A DNA stretch of 64,000 nt from Gemmatales bacterium (GCA_026004675.1 BPJP01000012.1:62001-126000), one strand, 5' to 3'. Shown: positions 52,749 through 62,811, counted from the first letter of the stretch. A program made the numbers and translations. The notes: generated by a model not told the origin, from the sequence alone.

Positions 52749-55691
52749 CTATCTGCCTATGGGAACATTGCCTTCCAGATAGCGCCAATTTTTCAAGAAA
52801 GCCAACAGGTCGGCCATCTGTTCGATGCTGATGTTCTTTTCCAGGCCTTCGGGCATCAGCGATTGGCCTGTCGATTCCATTTCTTCGATATCTTTTTTCA
52901 AGATCACATCGGTTTTATTTTCGGCCCGACGAAGAGTGATGCTCGAGGCGGTCTCGGCGGCGATGATGCCGGTTACGACTTTGCCCGCTGTGGTGGTAAC
53001 CAAATAATTGACATAGTTGTTGTCGATGGCCTGGTTGGGATTGAGAATATCGATGAGCAGCGCCTCAGCCGTCTTGGTACGGGTGTCGGAGATGTCCGGA
53101 GCGACGTTGACCCCGATGCCGGCGACGTGGTGGCAGACGGCACAGTTTTTTTCGAAAACAGCCCGACCCCGCCTGGCATCCCCCTTCACCTTCAGAGCAT
53201 CGCGATATTTTTCCAGGACGGCTTTTCTGTCGGCAGGCACATTTTCGCTAAGCAACTTTTTGGCGCGCTCGCGGATCTCCGGACGGCGGTGTCGGAGCAG
53301 TTGTCGTACCAGAATGCGATCGAAATCACCTGGCTTGACGCGGCCAGCTTCCAGTTCATCGAAAAGAAACTCGATGCGGTCCACCGAGCGGAGCATGGCT
53401 TGAGCTACTTCGCGGCGCAAAGCGGGCGTATAGCGCCGCCAGTCGGCCATGAGGATTTTCGCCACATCTCGCTGGCGATGTGCTGCCAGCGATGAGACGG
53501 CAGCCAACCGCAAGCGTTGTTCTTTGGCATCGAGGAGGCGAGTCAATGCAGGTCGGGCTATTTCCCAGGGCGCGTGCGCCAAAAGATCGATCGCGCTTTC
53601 CCGTGCGGTTAAAGCCGCCTCCGAATCAGCAGCGATTCGTGCGGCAGCTTGCATCAACGACTCGGTCGTCTTGATCACGGCTGGATTGGTCTGGGCAACG
53701 CCCTGTAAAAAATCCTGCCAATCCGTGCCACGTCGTGCCATTCCTTTCACCAGTCCGCCAAGAATGGCAAATGCGACCGGGGATGGCTTTTCCATTATTT
53801 GAAGCACGCTTACGATTTCTCCGGCATCGCGCCTGGCGCCGGTAAGCTCCGCCAATTCGGCAAATAATCGCTGCCCCGCAGGCGACTTGTATAATGTTTT
53901 GTTCTCGAACAAGGCGGCGATCAGTTTTCCGCTCCGAGTCGGGACGGCTGTTGCCACGGCATAGCGCGTCCACCGATCCGCGACCCCAGCCGTCGCGATT
54001 TTGACTAATGCTCCAATGACACGGTCGTCGTCCCACGCACCCAACGCCAAAGCCGTTTCGAAACGAACTTTGGCATCGGGATCATCGGCTAAACGGAGAA
54101 CGGCCTGCTGCACGCTCTTGGATTTCGTCAGAAGCGGCTCGGCAATTTGCACCGCATTCTCCCGGATTCGTGGATGCTCGTCGTTCAGAAGCTCGACCAG
54201 CGCTTTTTCAGAAATCACGTTGAAGCTGGCAAGCAGCCAGGCAGCATGAAGCCGACCGATGGGCTTCGGCGATCGCAGCATCTTGTTCAATGCAGGGAGG
54301 GTTTTGCGATCTTGTCTTTCCCAAATGAGCCTCTGGGCCGTGGTTCGCCACCAGGCATTGGGATGGTCGAGCAGTCGAACAAGTTCCTCGCTTCTGGCCC
54401 GGCTTAATTGTGGTCGCGGGTACTGTCTTTTTGCTGGCTTTTGCGGCACGATGCGCCAGATTCGGCCTCGGTTCTTGCCGAGCGTCAAGTCGGGGCGTTT
54501 CTTTAATTCGGGGGGCATGAACTGAGGATGTTCGATGACTGCGCGATACATATCGACAAGATACATGGCGCCATCGGGGCCGAGTGTCAAATAGACGGGC
54601 CGAAACCAGTCTTCGGGAGAAGCGAGGAATTCGATTTTGTCGCGTGCGGGTTTCGAGCGAAAAGTGCCGCCGGCCGGGCGAAGAATTTCATGGTGCACGA
54701 GGTTGCCTGTGGGATCGCAGGTAAACGCGCCGCCATGATAGGCTTGTGGCAATGCGTCGCCACGATAAATGAAAACGCCGCACGCGGCCGTGAATCGGCC
54801 CGCATGCAGATTCGAGGTCGTCCAGTTTTTGCTTAAAGGATAGATTTTGCCGCCCGAATTCAACGGGCCATCTTGGAGTTCGGAAATATCCTCCAATACG
54901 TCCGTCACGGCCAGGTAGGGGTTGCGGCGAATCGCTCGATTGGGCAGCACGATATGACGAAGGTGGTGGCGGTTGTCGCAAACAAATCGCCGGCCCCAGT
55001 CGTCAAACGTATTGCCGAATTGTCCCATCCCGGAAACGGCTTCGTAACGTTCGCCGATCAGATCGAAGCGAAAGTCCATGCCGCTGATATTGACTGGTTT
55101 TTTGTTCGAGCCGCTGCGTTTGACGACGCCGCCGCGCAGTCCATTCGAGACGTAAATCCAGTTGTCCAGACCGAGGATGGGATGGTTGACGCGCAGCTGG
55201 GGATTTTCTGCGGCGAAGCCTTCAAACAGCACTTCTCGGTGATCCGCTTTGCCATCGCCGTCCGTGTCGAGAAGGAACAGAATATGCGGTGCGGCGGTCA
55301 CAATCACGCCACCGCGCCAGGGCATCAAGCCGTTGGCAAACAAAAGCTGGTCAGCGAAAACCCTGCTTGTTTCGAACTCGCCGTCACCGTCTTTATCTTC
55401 AAGCAGACGAATTCGACTTTCGCCCGGCTTGCCTTTGGGTGGCCCATTGGGATAATCCAGCATTTCTACCACCCAAAGTCGGCCGTCTTCATCGAACTCC
55501 ATCGCTACCGGACTTTGAACTGCTGGTTCGCACGCTACCAACTCCAGGCGCAAGCCTGGATCGATCTTTATCCACGATTTCGATTGTGCGGGAGGTACAG
55601 GGCTTTTGATAGCCGGCAACGGCTTGGGGGGAGCAGACAGCAATACGACGGAAGCCAACAAGCTGAAGACGCATGCCGAAATGCGAATCAT
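52749..55691 (-). CDS. Secreted propeller/HEAT/cytochrome c dehydrogenase-like protein
   Basis: A 980-residue exported protein. Signal peptide (MIRISACVFSLLASVVLLSA). Residues about 45-420 form a beta-propeller of the kind in PVC-group membrane-bound dehydrogenases (LWVVEMLDYPNG, HILFLLDTDGDGKADHRE, GPDGAMYLVDMYR). HEAT-type repeats follow (about 430-800). A C-terminal cytochrome c has CAVCH (850-854) and an axial Met in QSLMPEGL. It is probably a periplasmic sugar or alcohol dehydrogenase that passes electrons to its own haem. The substrate is unknown. The following gap of 170 bp to the next minus-strand gene holds nothing recognisable. Confidence 0.9.
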   Translation of the reverse strand: MIRISACVFSLLASVVLLSAPPKPLPAIKSPVPPAQSKSWIKIDPGLRLELVACEPAVQSPVAMEFDEDGRLWVVEMLDYPNGPPKGKPGESRIRLLEDKDGDGEFETSRVFADQLLFANGLMPWRGGVIVTAAPHILFLLDTDGDGKADHREVLFEGFAAENPQLRVNHPILGLDNWIYVSNGLRGGVVKRSGSNKKPVNISGMDFRFDLIGERYEAVSGMGQFGNTFDDWGRRFVCDNRHHLRHIVLPNRAIRRNPYLAVTDVLEDISELQDGPLNSGGKIYPLSKNWTTSNLHAGRFTAACGVFIYRGDALPQAYHGGAFTCDPTGNLVHHEILRPAGGTFRSKPARDKIEFLASPEDWFRPVYLTLGPDGAMYLVDMYRAVIEHPQFMPPELKKRPDLTLGKNRGRIWRIVPQKPAKRQYPRPQLSRARSEELVRLLDHPNAWWRTTAQRLIWERQDRKTLPALNKMLRSPKPIGRLHAAWLLASFNVISEKALVELLNDEHPRIRENAVQIAEPLLTKSKSVQQAVLRLADDPDAKVRFETALALGAWDDDRVIGALVKIATAGVADRWTRYAVATAVPTRSGKLIAALFENKTLYKSPAGQRLFAELAELTGARRDAGEIVSVLQIMEKPSPVAFAILGGLVKGMARRGTDWQDFLQGVAQTNPAVIKTTESLMQAAARIAADSEAALTARESAIDLLAHAPWEIARPALTRLLDAKEQRLRLAAVSSLAAHRQRDVAKILMADWRRYTPALRREVAQAMLRSVDRIEFLFDELEAGRVKPGDFDRILVRQLLRHRRPEIRERAKKLLSENVPADRKAVLEKYRDALKVKGDARRGRAVFEKNCAVCHHVAGIGVNVAPDISDTRTKTAEALLIDILNPNQAIDNNYVNYLVTTTAGKVVTGIIAAETASSITLRRAENKTDVILKKDIEEMESTGQSLMPEGLEKNISIEQMADLLAFLKNWRYLEGNVPIGR

Positions 55692-55855
55692 ATGAGCCCC
55701 AGGATGGCGAAAATCCTCGCTTTGCCAAATACCATAGCAGCACGTTTCATAACGAACAGTAATGCCCTAGCCTGCCAGCCGATTGTCTTGTTTCGCCGGC
55801 GCTGTCGGGACGTTGGGCTAACCCGAGCGAATCATCGCCGGCGAAATCCTGTGCA

Positions 55856-56116
55856 TCACACGAGATCCGATTTGAAGCTGGCGAAGACCCCTTGGCCAGT
55901 GACATTGACGCGCTCGATTTGCACCCGGCTCGATCGGCCATCGCTGAGCGTCACTTCATAAACCTCGCCTACTTGGACAAGCGAGTCGCTGGGAAGATTG
56001 ACGAAGCCCGACCAGAGCTCTTCGCGATTGGGATTGTAATCGATGGTGAGCCGGCCTTTGACGTTGTCGACGATGTCGGCACCGTTACGCGACAATTTAC
56101 AGGTAATCTCCTCCAT
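55856..56116 (-). CDS. Small hypothetical beta-rich protein
   Basis: An 86-residue protein (start MEEITCKLSRNG, with GGGAGG 5 nt before). It has short alternating strands including RLTIDYNPNREELWSGFVNL and RSSRVQIERVNVTG, with no signal peptide. It resembles small single-domain proteins of unknown function. It lies on the same strand as, and just upstream of, the large dehydrogenase. Confidence 0.65.
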   Translation of the reverse strand: MEEITCKLSRNGADIVDNVKGRLTIDYNPNREELWSGFVNLPSDSLVQVGEVYEVTLSDGRSSRVQIERVNVTGQGVFASFKSDLV

Positions 56117-56244
56117 TTGCACCTCCCAAAAACGCACCACGAAATCAAGTTCATCAACGGGCGGCCATTGACCTCGGAGTACGAAAGCCTGTATGCAAGT
56201 TTATAAGATTCGAAATAGAAGAGCAAACAGAGAATGTCTCAGTG

Positions 56245-56766
56245 TCAATTCAAACTAGGCTGGGGAATCATCACAGGCAACACGACACTCCACAGATCCT
56301 CGACCGGAGTTTCAAAAAGAACCTGGCCGCTGGCCGGCACGATCACCCAAGCGCCGTCCGCGATCTCCCCTTCGAGTTGTCCGGGGCCCCAACCGGCATA
56401 GCCAGCAATCATGCGATAGCGCTTGTCATCCGGGGATGCCTGCACTCGTTCGATACAGCTGGCGTCGCCAAGAAAAATGCCAGGTGCCACCTCGCGCCCG
56501 GATTCGCTCGACGGATCAACCCACTCGGCATGTCCGTGGAGCATAAGCAACCCCTGCGATTCGCAAGGACCGCCGATAAACACAGGGAACGGCATGTTCT
56601 CCACTTTTGCTGGCCGATTCACCACCAGTCCATACGCCCCTTCGAAGCTATGTTGCAGCATCAATACCACCGACTGCCCGAAAATCGGGTCCTTCAGTTT
56701 GGGCTTCGCGACCAGAAACGAGCCAGCACTGGATGGCTTCGGCGGTAGTGGGTTGGTTCCAGCCAT
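56245..56766 (-). CDS. YqgE/AlgH family protein
   Basis: A 173-residue DUF179 protein. Signatures are FLVAKPKLKDPIFGQSVVLM, GAYGLVVNRP, GGPCESQGLLMLHG and RMIAGYAGWGPGQLEGEI. The role is not established; AlgH was linked to alginate regulation in pseudomonads. It lies 85 bp downstream of the BatE-like gene on the minus strand. Confidence 0.92.
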   Translation of the reverse strand: MAGTNPLPPKPSSAGSFLVAKPKLKDPIFGQSVVLMLQHSFEGAYGLVVNRPAKVENMPFPVFIGGPCESQGLLMLHGHAEWVDPSSESGREVAPGIFLGDASCIERVQASPDDKRYRMIAGYAGWGPGQLEGEIADGAWVIVPASGQVLFETPVEDLWSVVLPVMIPQPSLN

Positions 56767-56851
56767 CTTCGCTACACGATACCTCCTGACTCAATTCTTC
56801 GCGTTTACCTCGCGGGATGTCAACAGAGGACGAAAACCAATTTGTCGATGG

Positions 56852-57673
56852 TCAACTGTTGTCGGCTATCGGTACTCTATTCTCGACCAGTGCTGCGTCT
56901 CGGGGAATCCAGCCAACCTGACCGCCCTCCAGTTCGATCAATAGCCAGCCGCCCAACCGATGGCGCAGTCTGGCTTCGACGCCGCGATTCAACGTCGATG
57001 CTACCACAGATGGATAGAGGTTGCCATTGCCCAGACGCAGCACTACGTCGTTGCGTTGGATCACCACAATGGGATGTTGTTCGTTATATGCTTCTCGACG
57101 TTGCTGGAAAACCAGTCCGATTACGATACTCGCAGCGACAAGCGTACAGGCTGCTGCCAAAATGGCCGCCCCCATTCGCCGTTTGGCGTACCACCAGCAA
57201 AAACCTCCTAAACCCAAGACATAGCATGCCAGGGCGCAGAAGAATTGTGTTCGGTACGTTGGACGAGAAAATCCTGCTGGCCAGCCTTCGGTCGGGGCGC
57301 GGAACGGACCGCCGACAGGGTAGACGACCTGACGGCGCGCCAGCGACAAATGTTCTTGCAAGCCTTTGTGGCCCGGATCGAATGCCAACCCTTTGCGATA
57401 AGCCAGAATCGCCGCCGCCAACTCATTGCCAAGAAAGTGGGCGTTTCCTTGAAAAAGATGAAAGTCCGCGTTCCGGACGCCCCGTTGTTCCAGTTCATCG
57501 AGGTACTGTGCCGCTTCGGAAAAAAAATCGACGGCTTCCTCCTTATGGTCTTGAGCCAAACGGACCCCCTGCGCAAAAACCTGCTTCGCTCGTTCGAGAA
57601 GCTCTGGTTCGGACATCGGCTTGACGTTTCCAAGCAGCGTCAGCCCTGCGAATAACGTGGGGGCAAATGACAC
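56852..57673 (-). CDS. BatE-like TPR/SH3 membrane protein
   Basis: A 273-residue protein. Residues about 20-110 hold TPR-like helices (ELLERAKQVFAQGVRLAQ, then DFHLFQGNAHFLGNELAAAI). Two hydrophobic helices follow (about 145-190), and an SH3-like tail contains VVASTLNRGVEARLRHRLGG. This is the architecture of BatE of the aerotolerance (Bat) loci. It overlaps the BatD-like gene by 34 bp, indicating coupling. Confidence 0.82.
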   Translation of the reverse strand: MSFAPTLFAGLTLLGNVKPMSEPELLERAKQVFAQGVRLAQDHKEEAVDFFSEAAQYLDELEQRGVRNADFHLFQGNAHFLGNELAAAILAYRKGLAFDPGHKGLQEHLSLARRQVVYPVGGPFRAPTEGWPAGFSRPTYRTQFFCALACYVLGLGGFCWWYAKRRMGAAILAAACTLVAASIVIGLVFQQRREAYNEQHPIVVIQRNDVVLRLGNGNLYPSVVASTLNRGVEARLRHRLGGWLLIELEGGQVGWIPRDAALVENRVPIADNS

Positions 57674-58743
57674 AGCTCCATCTCCAAAGCGTTGATGAGT
57701 TGTTCTCCTTCGCTGCGCAGGTTCCCGGCCGGGATCGCGGCTCCAGCGAAGCGGACCTCATCGCAACGGGTCAAGAAAACGCTGAGCCGCTGTGCCACCG
57801 GTGTAGAAACTCCGATGGATGTACAGAGTCTTTGTATCTCATCCGGCGCCGGCGTTTTCAGAGAATAATCGGCCCGCTGGGCCAGATAGAACAGTAAGGC
57901 TTCTGATGACTGTCGAGCCGCTTCCGATGGATCGGCGGGTATCTTGCGGCTCAGTTTTTTCAGGGCGAGCCGTGCCGCCTGACTTCGACGAAGGCGTCGG
58001 CGTTTGAGTTCGTCCGGATGCCTTTGTCGCCAAAACAGCACAAAAACCCCTGTCAAAAGCAACGGCGCAGTCGCTCCGACAATGAGCAAGCCAAACGGTG
58101 GGAACTTGTCTGGTTGCACGCGACGCAAAATCGCCTCGCTGGATGGTACCTCGTAGAACTGGGGTGGCGGTTGGATCGGCTTGCCGGAAGCATCGACCAA
58201 TTTCGCTCTTCGCCTGGGCAGCACTTTCAACGAGATAGCGTCTGCGAATGCCCAGCGATAACCAAGCTCCGGCGGCACACTTCCTGGTTTGTAATAAGCG
58301 AATCGAAAAATCGGTACCTTGTCGACGGTAACGTCGAGCGGTTTCAAGCGGTAATGAAATTCCCAAAGTGTGCCTTTGACCGTTTTTACCACCCGATCCC
58401 GGTCAGGAATGTCTTCGATGTAGAATCGCTTAGTGAACCAGGCATCGTTTCGGAGATTCGGACGCCGAACTCCCCTGGCATCGGGATCATCCGTCGTCAA
58501 CACGACAAGGAGGCGAAGCGGTTCGCCGACGCGAACTTTCGTGAGATCGACCTGAGTTTGAACCTTGAACCGCCGGCCAACAGCACCGTTGAATCGTTCT
58601 GGTTGATTCTTTAGAGGAGGATCTTCTGCATATGAGTGCGCCGCTCGTGCCAGCGCGACGCAACAGATTACGCAATACGCCCAGACCATTCGTTGCCGGT
58701 GCAATGGATGTTTGAAAGACTTTGCAGCCATCACTTGTATCAT
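57640..58743 (-). CDS. BatD-like protein
   Basis: A 367-residue protein with a signal peptide-like start, a large periplasmic beta region (VQTQVDLTKVRVGEPLRLLVVL, then VDKVPIFRFAYYKPG), one central transmembrane helix (FGLLIVGATAPLLLTGVFVLF) and a cytoplasmic helical tail. This matches BatD/DUF3999-like proteins. Bat proteins usually occur with MoxR and BatA/B, which are absent here. Two Met starts exist; the Met at 58731 is possible. Confidence 0.82.
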   Translation of the reverse strand: MIQVMAAKSFKHPLHRQRMVWAYCVICCVALARAAHSYAEDPPLKNQPERFNGAVGRRFKVQTQVDLTKVRVGEPLRLLVVLTTDDPDARGVRRPNLRNDAWFTKRFYIEDIPDRDRVVKTVKGTLWEFHYRLKPLDVTVDKVPIFRFAYYKPGSVPPELGYRWAFADAISLKVLPRRRAKLVDASGKPIQPPPQFYEVPSSEAILRRVQPDKFPPFGLLIVGATAPLLLTGVFVLFWRQRHPDELKRRRLRRSQAARLALKKLSRKIPADPSEAARQSSEALLFYLAQRADYSLKTPAPDEIQRLCTSIGVSTPVAQRLSVFLTRCDEVRFAGAAIPAGNLRSEGEQLINALEMELCHLPPRYSQG

Positions 58744-58776
58744 AGCGGGCTGCCCTTGGTTGGGGAATCGAGGTCA

Positions 58777-59739
58777 TTATTTGACCGGGACACCGCTGGC
58801 GCCGAGTACAGCATCGTTTTTATCGACACCTGCAGCCACCTGGTGCCAACGGTTCAAATAGATGTCGTCGTCGGGTTCGAGGATTCGTGTTGTGCGAAAT
58901 TCGAAGTGGCCGTCGGTGAAAATGACGTTTTGTCCGCGTCCGCCGTGATTGGAACTATTGGCATTGCCCAGCATCACATCAGCAGGAGGTTCGTCGCCAA
59001 TCAAGGGAATACGAACATTTTGTTCGTAGCGATGTGCGTGGTGTTTGCCAGCTTCCCAGTAGCCGAGCGAATAGGCAAAACAACCACCGATCCGTCTGGC
59101 GTGTCTGGCGAAATCGTCCGGCTGCATGGAGCAGAGTTCCTCTATGGAGGGATAGGCATAGGGTTTCTGTTCGTTGCCAGGGCAGTGTGGCCGAAAGCTC
59201 TTTTCCAGGAATCCGTTTTCATAAAGTATTGGTACAACCATCCCAGCGACATTGTGTTCTTCGTCAATAGAATCTGCGGGATGGGGGAACGACTTGTCCG
59301 GAGAGTGATCGGCGTACGACCTCATTGCCGAGTACAAGACACGGAGATTCTCCTGGCAGCCAGAGCGTTTATGCAGGAATTGTACATAGGTGATGCCAGG
59401 CGGGATCAACGCGGCGACGCACAAGAGGATCGCTGCTGCAATGAGAACGTCGGCGCGACGCCAAAAGGATTGGGCGACAATGGACCGATTGGATACCGCC
59501 GGCAATCCGGCGGTCCGAACAGGTCGGCATCGCTCCTCGGCGACAAGGCTGAGTGTTCGCCAAATCAGCCCTGTCGGCGGTTCGGGCTGTTCGCGATCGA
59601 CCTCGAGTGGTTTGAGCGCTCGACGCAAAAGTTCCAGTTGGTTTCGCATCTCCGGTTGCTCGCGCAGACATTTTTCCATTTCTGCTTTTTCGTCGGCCTC
59701 CAGCGCGTCGAGCAAATACCCGACCAGGTTCTCTTCCAT
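58777..59739 (-). CDS. Anti-sigma factor with DUF1559-like C-terminus
   Basis: A 320-residue protein. The N-terminus (MEENLVGYLLDALEADEKAE, with LREQPEMRNQLELLRRAL) resembles the zinc-less anti-sigma domain that binds ECF sigma factors. A transmembrane helix (DVLIAAAILLCVAALIPPG) leads to an exported domain with CQENLRVLYSAMRSYADHSP and NHGGRGQNVIFTDGHFEFRT, similar to DUF1559 proteins. The start at 59739 lies just 3 bp from the stop of the sigma gene, so the two form an operon. The exported half may sense a surface signal. Confidence 0.85.
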   Translation of the reverse strand: MEENLVGYLLDALEADEKAEMEKCLREQPEMRNQLELLRRALKPLEVDREQPEPPTGLIWRTLSLVAEERCRPVRTAGLPAVSNRSIVAQSFWRRADVLIAAAILLCVAALIPPGITYVQFLHKRSGCQENLRVLYSAMRSYADHSPDKSFPHPADSIDEEHNVAGMVVPILYENGFLEKSFRPHCPGNEQKPYAYPSIEELCSMQPDDFARHARRIGGCFAYSLGYWEAGKHHAHRYEQNVRIPLIGDEPPADVMLGNANSSNHGGRGQNVIFTDGHFEFRTTRILEPDDDIYLNRWHQVAAGVDKNDAVLGASGVPVK

Positions 59740-59741
59740 TG

Positions 59742-60356
59742 TTAGACTTCCCGCAAAGACAACTCGCGCCATGCTTTTTGGAGTTTCACCAATGCCGCAT
59801 GCAAACGCGACTTCACTGTTCCCACTGGAATACCAAGTATTTCGGCGATTTCGCGGTATTTCAGCCCCTGATAATATGCCAAAAGGATCACTTGTTTCAT
59901 CACCTCGGGAAGTGCGTCGACCGATGCCCGAATCTTTTCGCGGAGTTCCTCCCCTTCCAATCTCGACTCCGGTCCTTCCCCTTGTTCCTCGAGCAGATTA
60001 AGCAGGCCGCGCACCTCGCCATTGGCGGAAATCTCGCGCTTCTCGTCGAGGCTTACCGCCTGATGCCGACCCTGCCGACGCAAAGCATCGATGGCCTGGT
60101 TCGTTGCAATGGTATAAAGCCACGGCCGGACCGGGCGCCCCGGTTCGTATTGTTCGATTTTCTTGTAAAGTTGAAGGAACGTATTTTGGAAGACGTCCTC
60201 CGCCAAAGCACCGTTGCCCAAATAACGCCGTAAATAGCCATACAATTCGCGCTCATAACGGCGTACCAACTCCCCGAAAGCCTCGGTCTGGCCTTCACGG
60301 AATCGGTCGAGCAGCTCCTCGTCCGTGCAACTCGTTAACGGATCAGCAAAATCCAC
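59742..60356 (-). CDS. RNA polymerase ECF-type sigma factor
   Basis: A 204-residue sigma factor. Region 2 (FGELVRRYERELYGYLRRYL, DVFQNTFLQLYKKI) and region 4 (LPEVMKQVILLAYYQGLKYR, AEILGIPVGTVKSRL) are clear. GTG 60356 is chosen since the longer upstream frame has no sigma homology. It probably directs its own operon with the anti-sigma gene downstream. The -35/-10 it recognises is unknown. Confidence 0.9.
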   Translation of the reverse strand: MDFADPLTSCTDEELLDRFREGQTEAFGELVRRYERELYGYLRRYLGNGALAEDVFQNTFLQLYKKIEQYEPGRPVRPWLYTIATNQAIDALRRQGRHQAVSLDEKREISANGEVRGLLNLLEEQGEGPESRLEGEELREKIRASVDALPEVMKQVILLAYYQGLKYREIAEILGIPVGTVKSRLHAALVKLQKAWRELSLREV

Positions 60357-60484
60357 GGTCCATCTACACCTGATACGCTCGATGAAAGTGAAGGGTTCGC
60401 TGCATCCTTGGAAAACGTCCCCTGGCAGGAATTTCGTGCCGGGACTGATAGCAGGCAACACCGCCATTGCGCCTGGCGCAGTCG

Positions 60485-61276
60485 TTATTGGCAAGTAGCT
60501 ATTGTACAGGTTGCTTTTAGCTGCTGCAACACTTCGACCAACGCCTCCGGATCAGGAAGGCGATGAGTGGCATTGCTCGGTGCTCGGTCACCAACGCCGA
60601 TGGAAACCCCACCCAATTCATTGACGGTGGCGAAAGCATCTTCGTCATTGGCTTCGTCCCCGGCATAGAGGAGAGCCGGCTTGTTGCCAATGTGTTGCAC
60701 AATGGTCGAAACGGCCGAACCTTTGTTCCAGCCGTGGCGCAACGTGACTTCCAAGGCACATGGTCCTTCGAGCACCTTGAGTTGTGGTCGGCGAGCGAGG
60801 AAAGCGAAGGCTTGTTCGCGGAGCATTTCAACGCGGTCCGGGGGGACAGCGCGATAGTGCAGCGTCAAACCGAACCCCTTGTTTTCAACCCAGGCTCCGG
60901 GATGATCCTTGATGATCTCGTTGAGACCTTCGGCGGCGTCCGAGATCGTTTGCCGATCTTCTTCGGGGAGCTGTTGCACGACACGCTGGCCGCGCAGATC
61001 GAGTTCCAGTCCGCTGGTCCCGGCATAAAACAATCCGGGGATTCGCACCACGTTCATCAAGTCTTCCAGTTTGCGCCCACTGATGATGCCCGGAATAACG
61101 CGCGGAACGGTCACGAAATAGGTCAATAACGCACGAGTTTGAACGGGCAAAGTGGCTTGCGAGGGGTGATCGGCGAACGGCGCCAAGGTGCCATCGTAAT
61201 CGAACAGCAACACCAGGTCGCTGCCACGACGATGAGCCTGGCATAACCGTTCGATGTCATCGGAAAGCCGACTCAC
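60485..61276 (-). CDS. otsB: Trehalose-6-phosphate phosphatase
   Basis: A 263-residue HAD enzyme that dephosphorylates trehalose-6-phosphate to trehalose. Motifs are LLFDYDGTLAPF, GIISGRKLEDL, NKGFGLTLHYR and AGDEANDEDAF. GTG 61276 overlaps the otsA stop by 4 bp with GGAG upstream, so the two are coupled. Together they make trehalose, an osmoprotectant. Confidence 0.95.
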   Translation of the reverse strand: MSRLSDDIERLCQAHRRGSDLVLLFDYDGTLAPFADHPSQATLPVQTRALLTYFVTVPRVIPGIISGRKLEDLMNVVRIPGLFYAGTSGLELDLRGQRVVQQLPEEDRQTISDAAEGLNEIIKDHPGAWVENKGFGLTLHYRAVPPDRVEMLREQAFAFLARRPQLKVLEGPCALEVTLRHGWNKGSAVSTIVQHIGNKPALLYAGDEANDEDAFATVNELGGVSIGVGDRAPSNATHRLPDPEALVEVLQQLKATCTIATCQ

Positions 61277-62811
61277 GTTCTGGTCTCCACGGCGGATGTC
61301 TGCTCGGTTCGAAGTTGTTGCACACCGTCCTTGTGCCATTGGCGCCGTTGAACGAGTCGGGCGCCTTCCGCCAAGAGTTCGCCGGCCCAGCGAAAAACGT
61401 TATGTTCTTGCACTTGTTGTCTTAGACTCCGCATGCGGGTCTGTTGTTCGCTGGCGGGCATGGTCAGGGCATGGTAAAGAGCATTCGCCAATTCTTCGAC
61501 ATCGTAAGGATTGACGAGAAGGGCATCGGTAAGCTCGTCAGCAGCTCCGGTGAAGCGGGAGAGAACCAGGACTCCTTGTTCGTCAGCGCGTGCAGCGACG
61601 AATTCCTTGGCGACCAGATTCATGCCATCGTGAAGCGAAGTGACGACGCAGGCATCGGCGGTACGGTAAATCGCCGCGATTTGTTCCGCCGAGAATTGCT
61701 GTGCGACCAGAACGATCGGTTTCCAGTTTTCGGTTGCATGGCGGTCATTGATCTGCTGAGCTAGCTGGCGAATCTCCTCGTTCAAACGTCGATAGGATTC
61801 GATGCTTGTGCGACTGGGCGCCCCCACTTGCAAGAACTGAAATTTTTCTTTCAGCTCGGGTTTCTTTCGCAACAGCCAATCAACCCCTTGCAGACGTTCA
61901 GGGATGCCTTTCGTGTAGTCGATGCGATCGACTCCCACGAGAAGCTGCCGATCGCCAATTCCAAGTTCCGAGCGAAGTTGTCGTGCCGTTTCCGACAACG
62001 TCGCTTCGGGAAACCTCAAATGATTTGGGTCGACGCTGATTGGGTGGGGTTGCACCAGGGTTCGACGCCCCTGATAGAGGACCGCGGCGTGTTGGGAGTC
62101 GACGTCGGCGCCGAGGATACGTACTGCACAATCGAGAAAGTTGCTGCAATGGCCGCGAATATGAAAGCCGAGCAAATCATTGCCCAGCATTCCTTCAAGA
62201 ATCGGTCTGGCCCAGGGGCAGATGCGAAACATCTCGAAATTGGGCCAGGGGATATGCCAAAACTGGATGATGACCAAATCGGGATGCGCCTGGCGTAACA
62301 AGCCGGGGAGCAGGGCGAAGTGGTAATCCTGGACAAAAACAAGACAAGGTTCGTCGGTCAATTCGTCAAGGACAGCGTCAGCGAACTTCTGATTGACGGT
62401 ACGGTAATGATTCCAGTAGTCCGGATCGAAAACGGGACGCGTGTGTGCCAGGTGGCAGAGAGGCCATAGGGTGTCGTTGGAAAAGCCAAGATAGTAACCG
62501 TCTTCTTCTTCTTTCGTGAGCCAGACGCGGCGCAGGGAATAAGACGGATTGTCCGGGGGGACGGCAACGCGGTCGTGTTCGTCGACGACAGCGGCGTCCG
62601 CCGATCCTGAGCCGTGCGCCACCCACGTGCCGTGGCAGGCTTGCATAACAGGACACAAAGCCACTGTAAGCCCGCCCGCCGGCTTTTTCCACCGGATCTC
62701 GTTTCCATCATAGACATGGACGTAGGGTTCGCGATTGGCGACGATGATGAGTTTGACTTTGCCTAGTTCGGTGCGGGCTGCCTCTTCAAGCCGTTGTCGA
62801 GTCCAGAGCAT
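61273..62811 (-). CDS. otsA: Trehalose-6-phosphate synthase
   Basis: A 512-residue GT20 enzyme making trehalose-6-phosphate from UDP-glucose (or another NDP-glucose) and glucose-6-phosphate. Blocks are IIVANREPYVH, KPAGGLTVALCPV, FVQDYHFALLPGLLRQ, HIPWPNFEMFR, GVDRIDYTKGIPERL and LVAKEFVAAR. It opens the otsA-otsB operon. The ATG at 62811 is the first in frame. Confidence 0.95.
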   Translation of the reverse strand: MLWTRQRLEEAARTELGKVKLIIVANREPYVHVYDGNEIRWKKPAGGLTVALCPVMQACHGTWVAHGSGSADAAVVDEHDRVAVPPDNPSYSLRRVWLTKEEEDGYYLGFSNDTLWPLCHLAHTRPVFDPDYWNHYRTVNQKFADAVLDELTDEPCLVFVQDYHFALLPGLLRQAHPDLVIIQFWHIPWPNFEMFRICPWARPILEGMLGNDLLGFHIRGHCSNFLDCAVRILGADVDSQHAAVLYQGRRTLVQPHPISVDPNHLRFPEATLSETARQLRSELGIGDRQLLVGVDRIDYTKGIPERLQGVDWLLRKKPELKEKFQFLQVGAPSRTSIESYRRLNEEIRQLAQQINDRHATENWKPIVLVAQQFSAEQIAAIYRTADACVVTSLHDGMNLVAKEFVAARADEQGVLVLSRFTGAADELTDALLVNPYDVEELANALYHALTMPASEQQTRMRSLRQQVQEHNVFRWAGELLAEGARLVQRRQWHKDGVQQLRTEQTSAVETRT

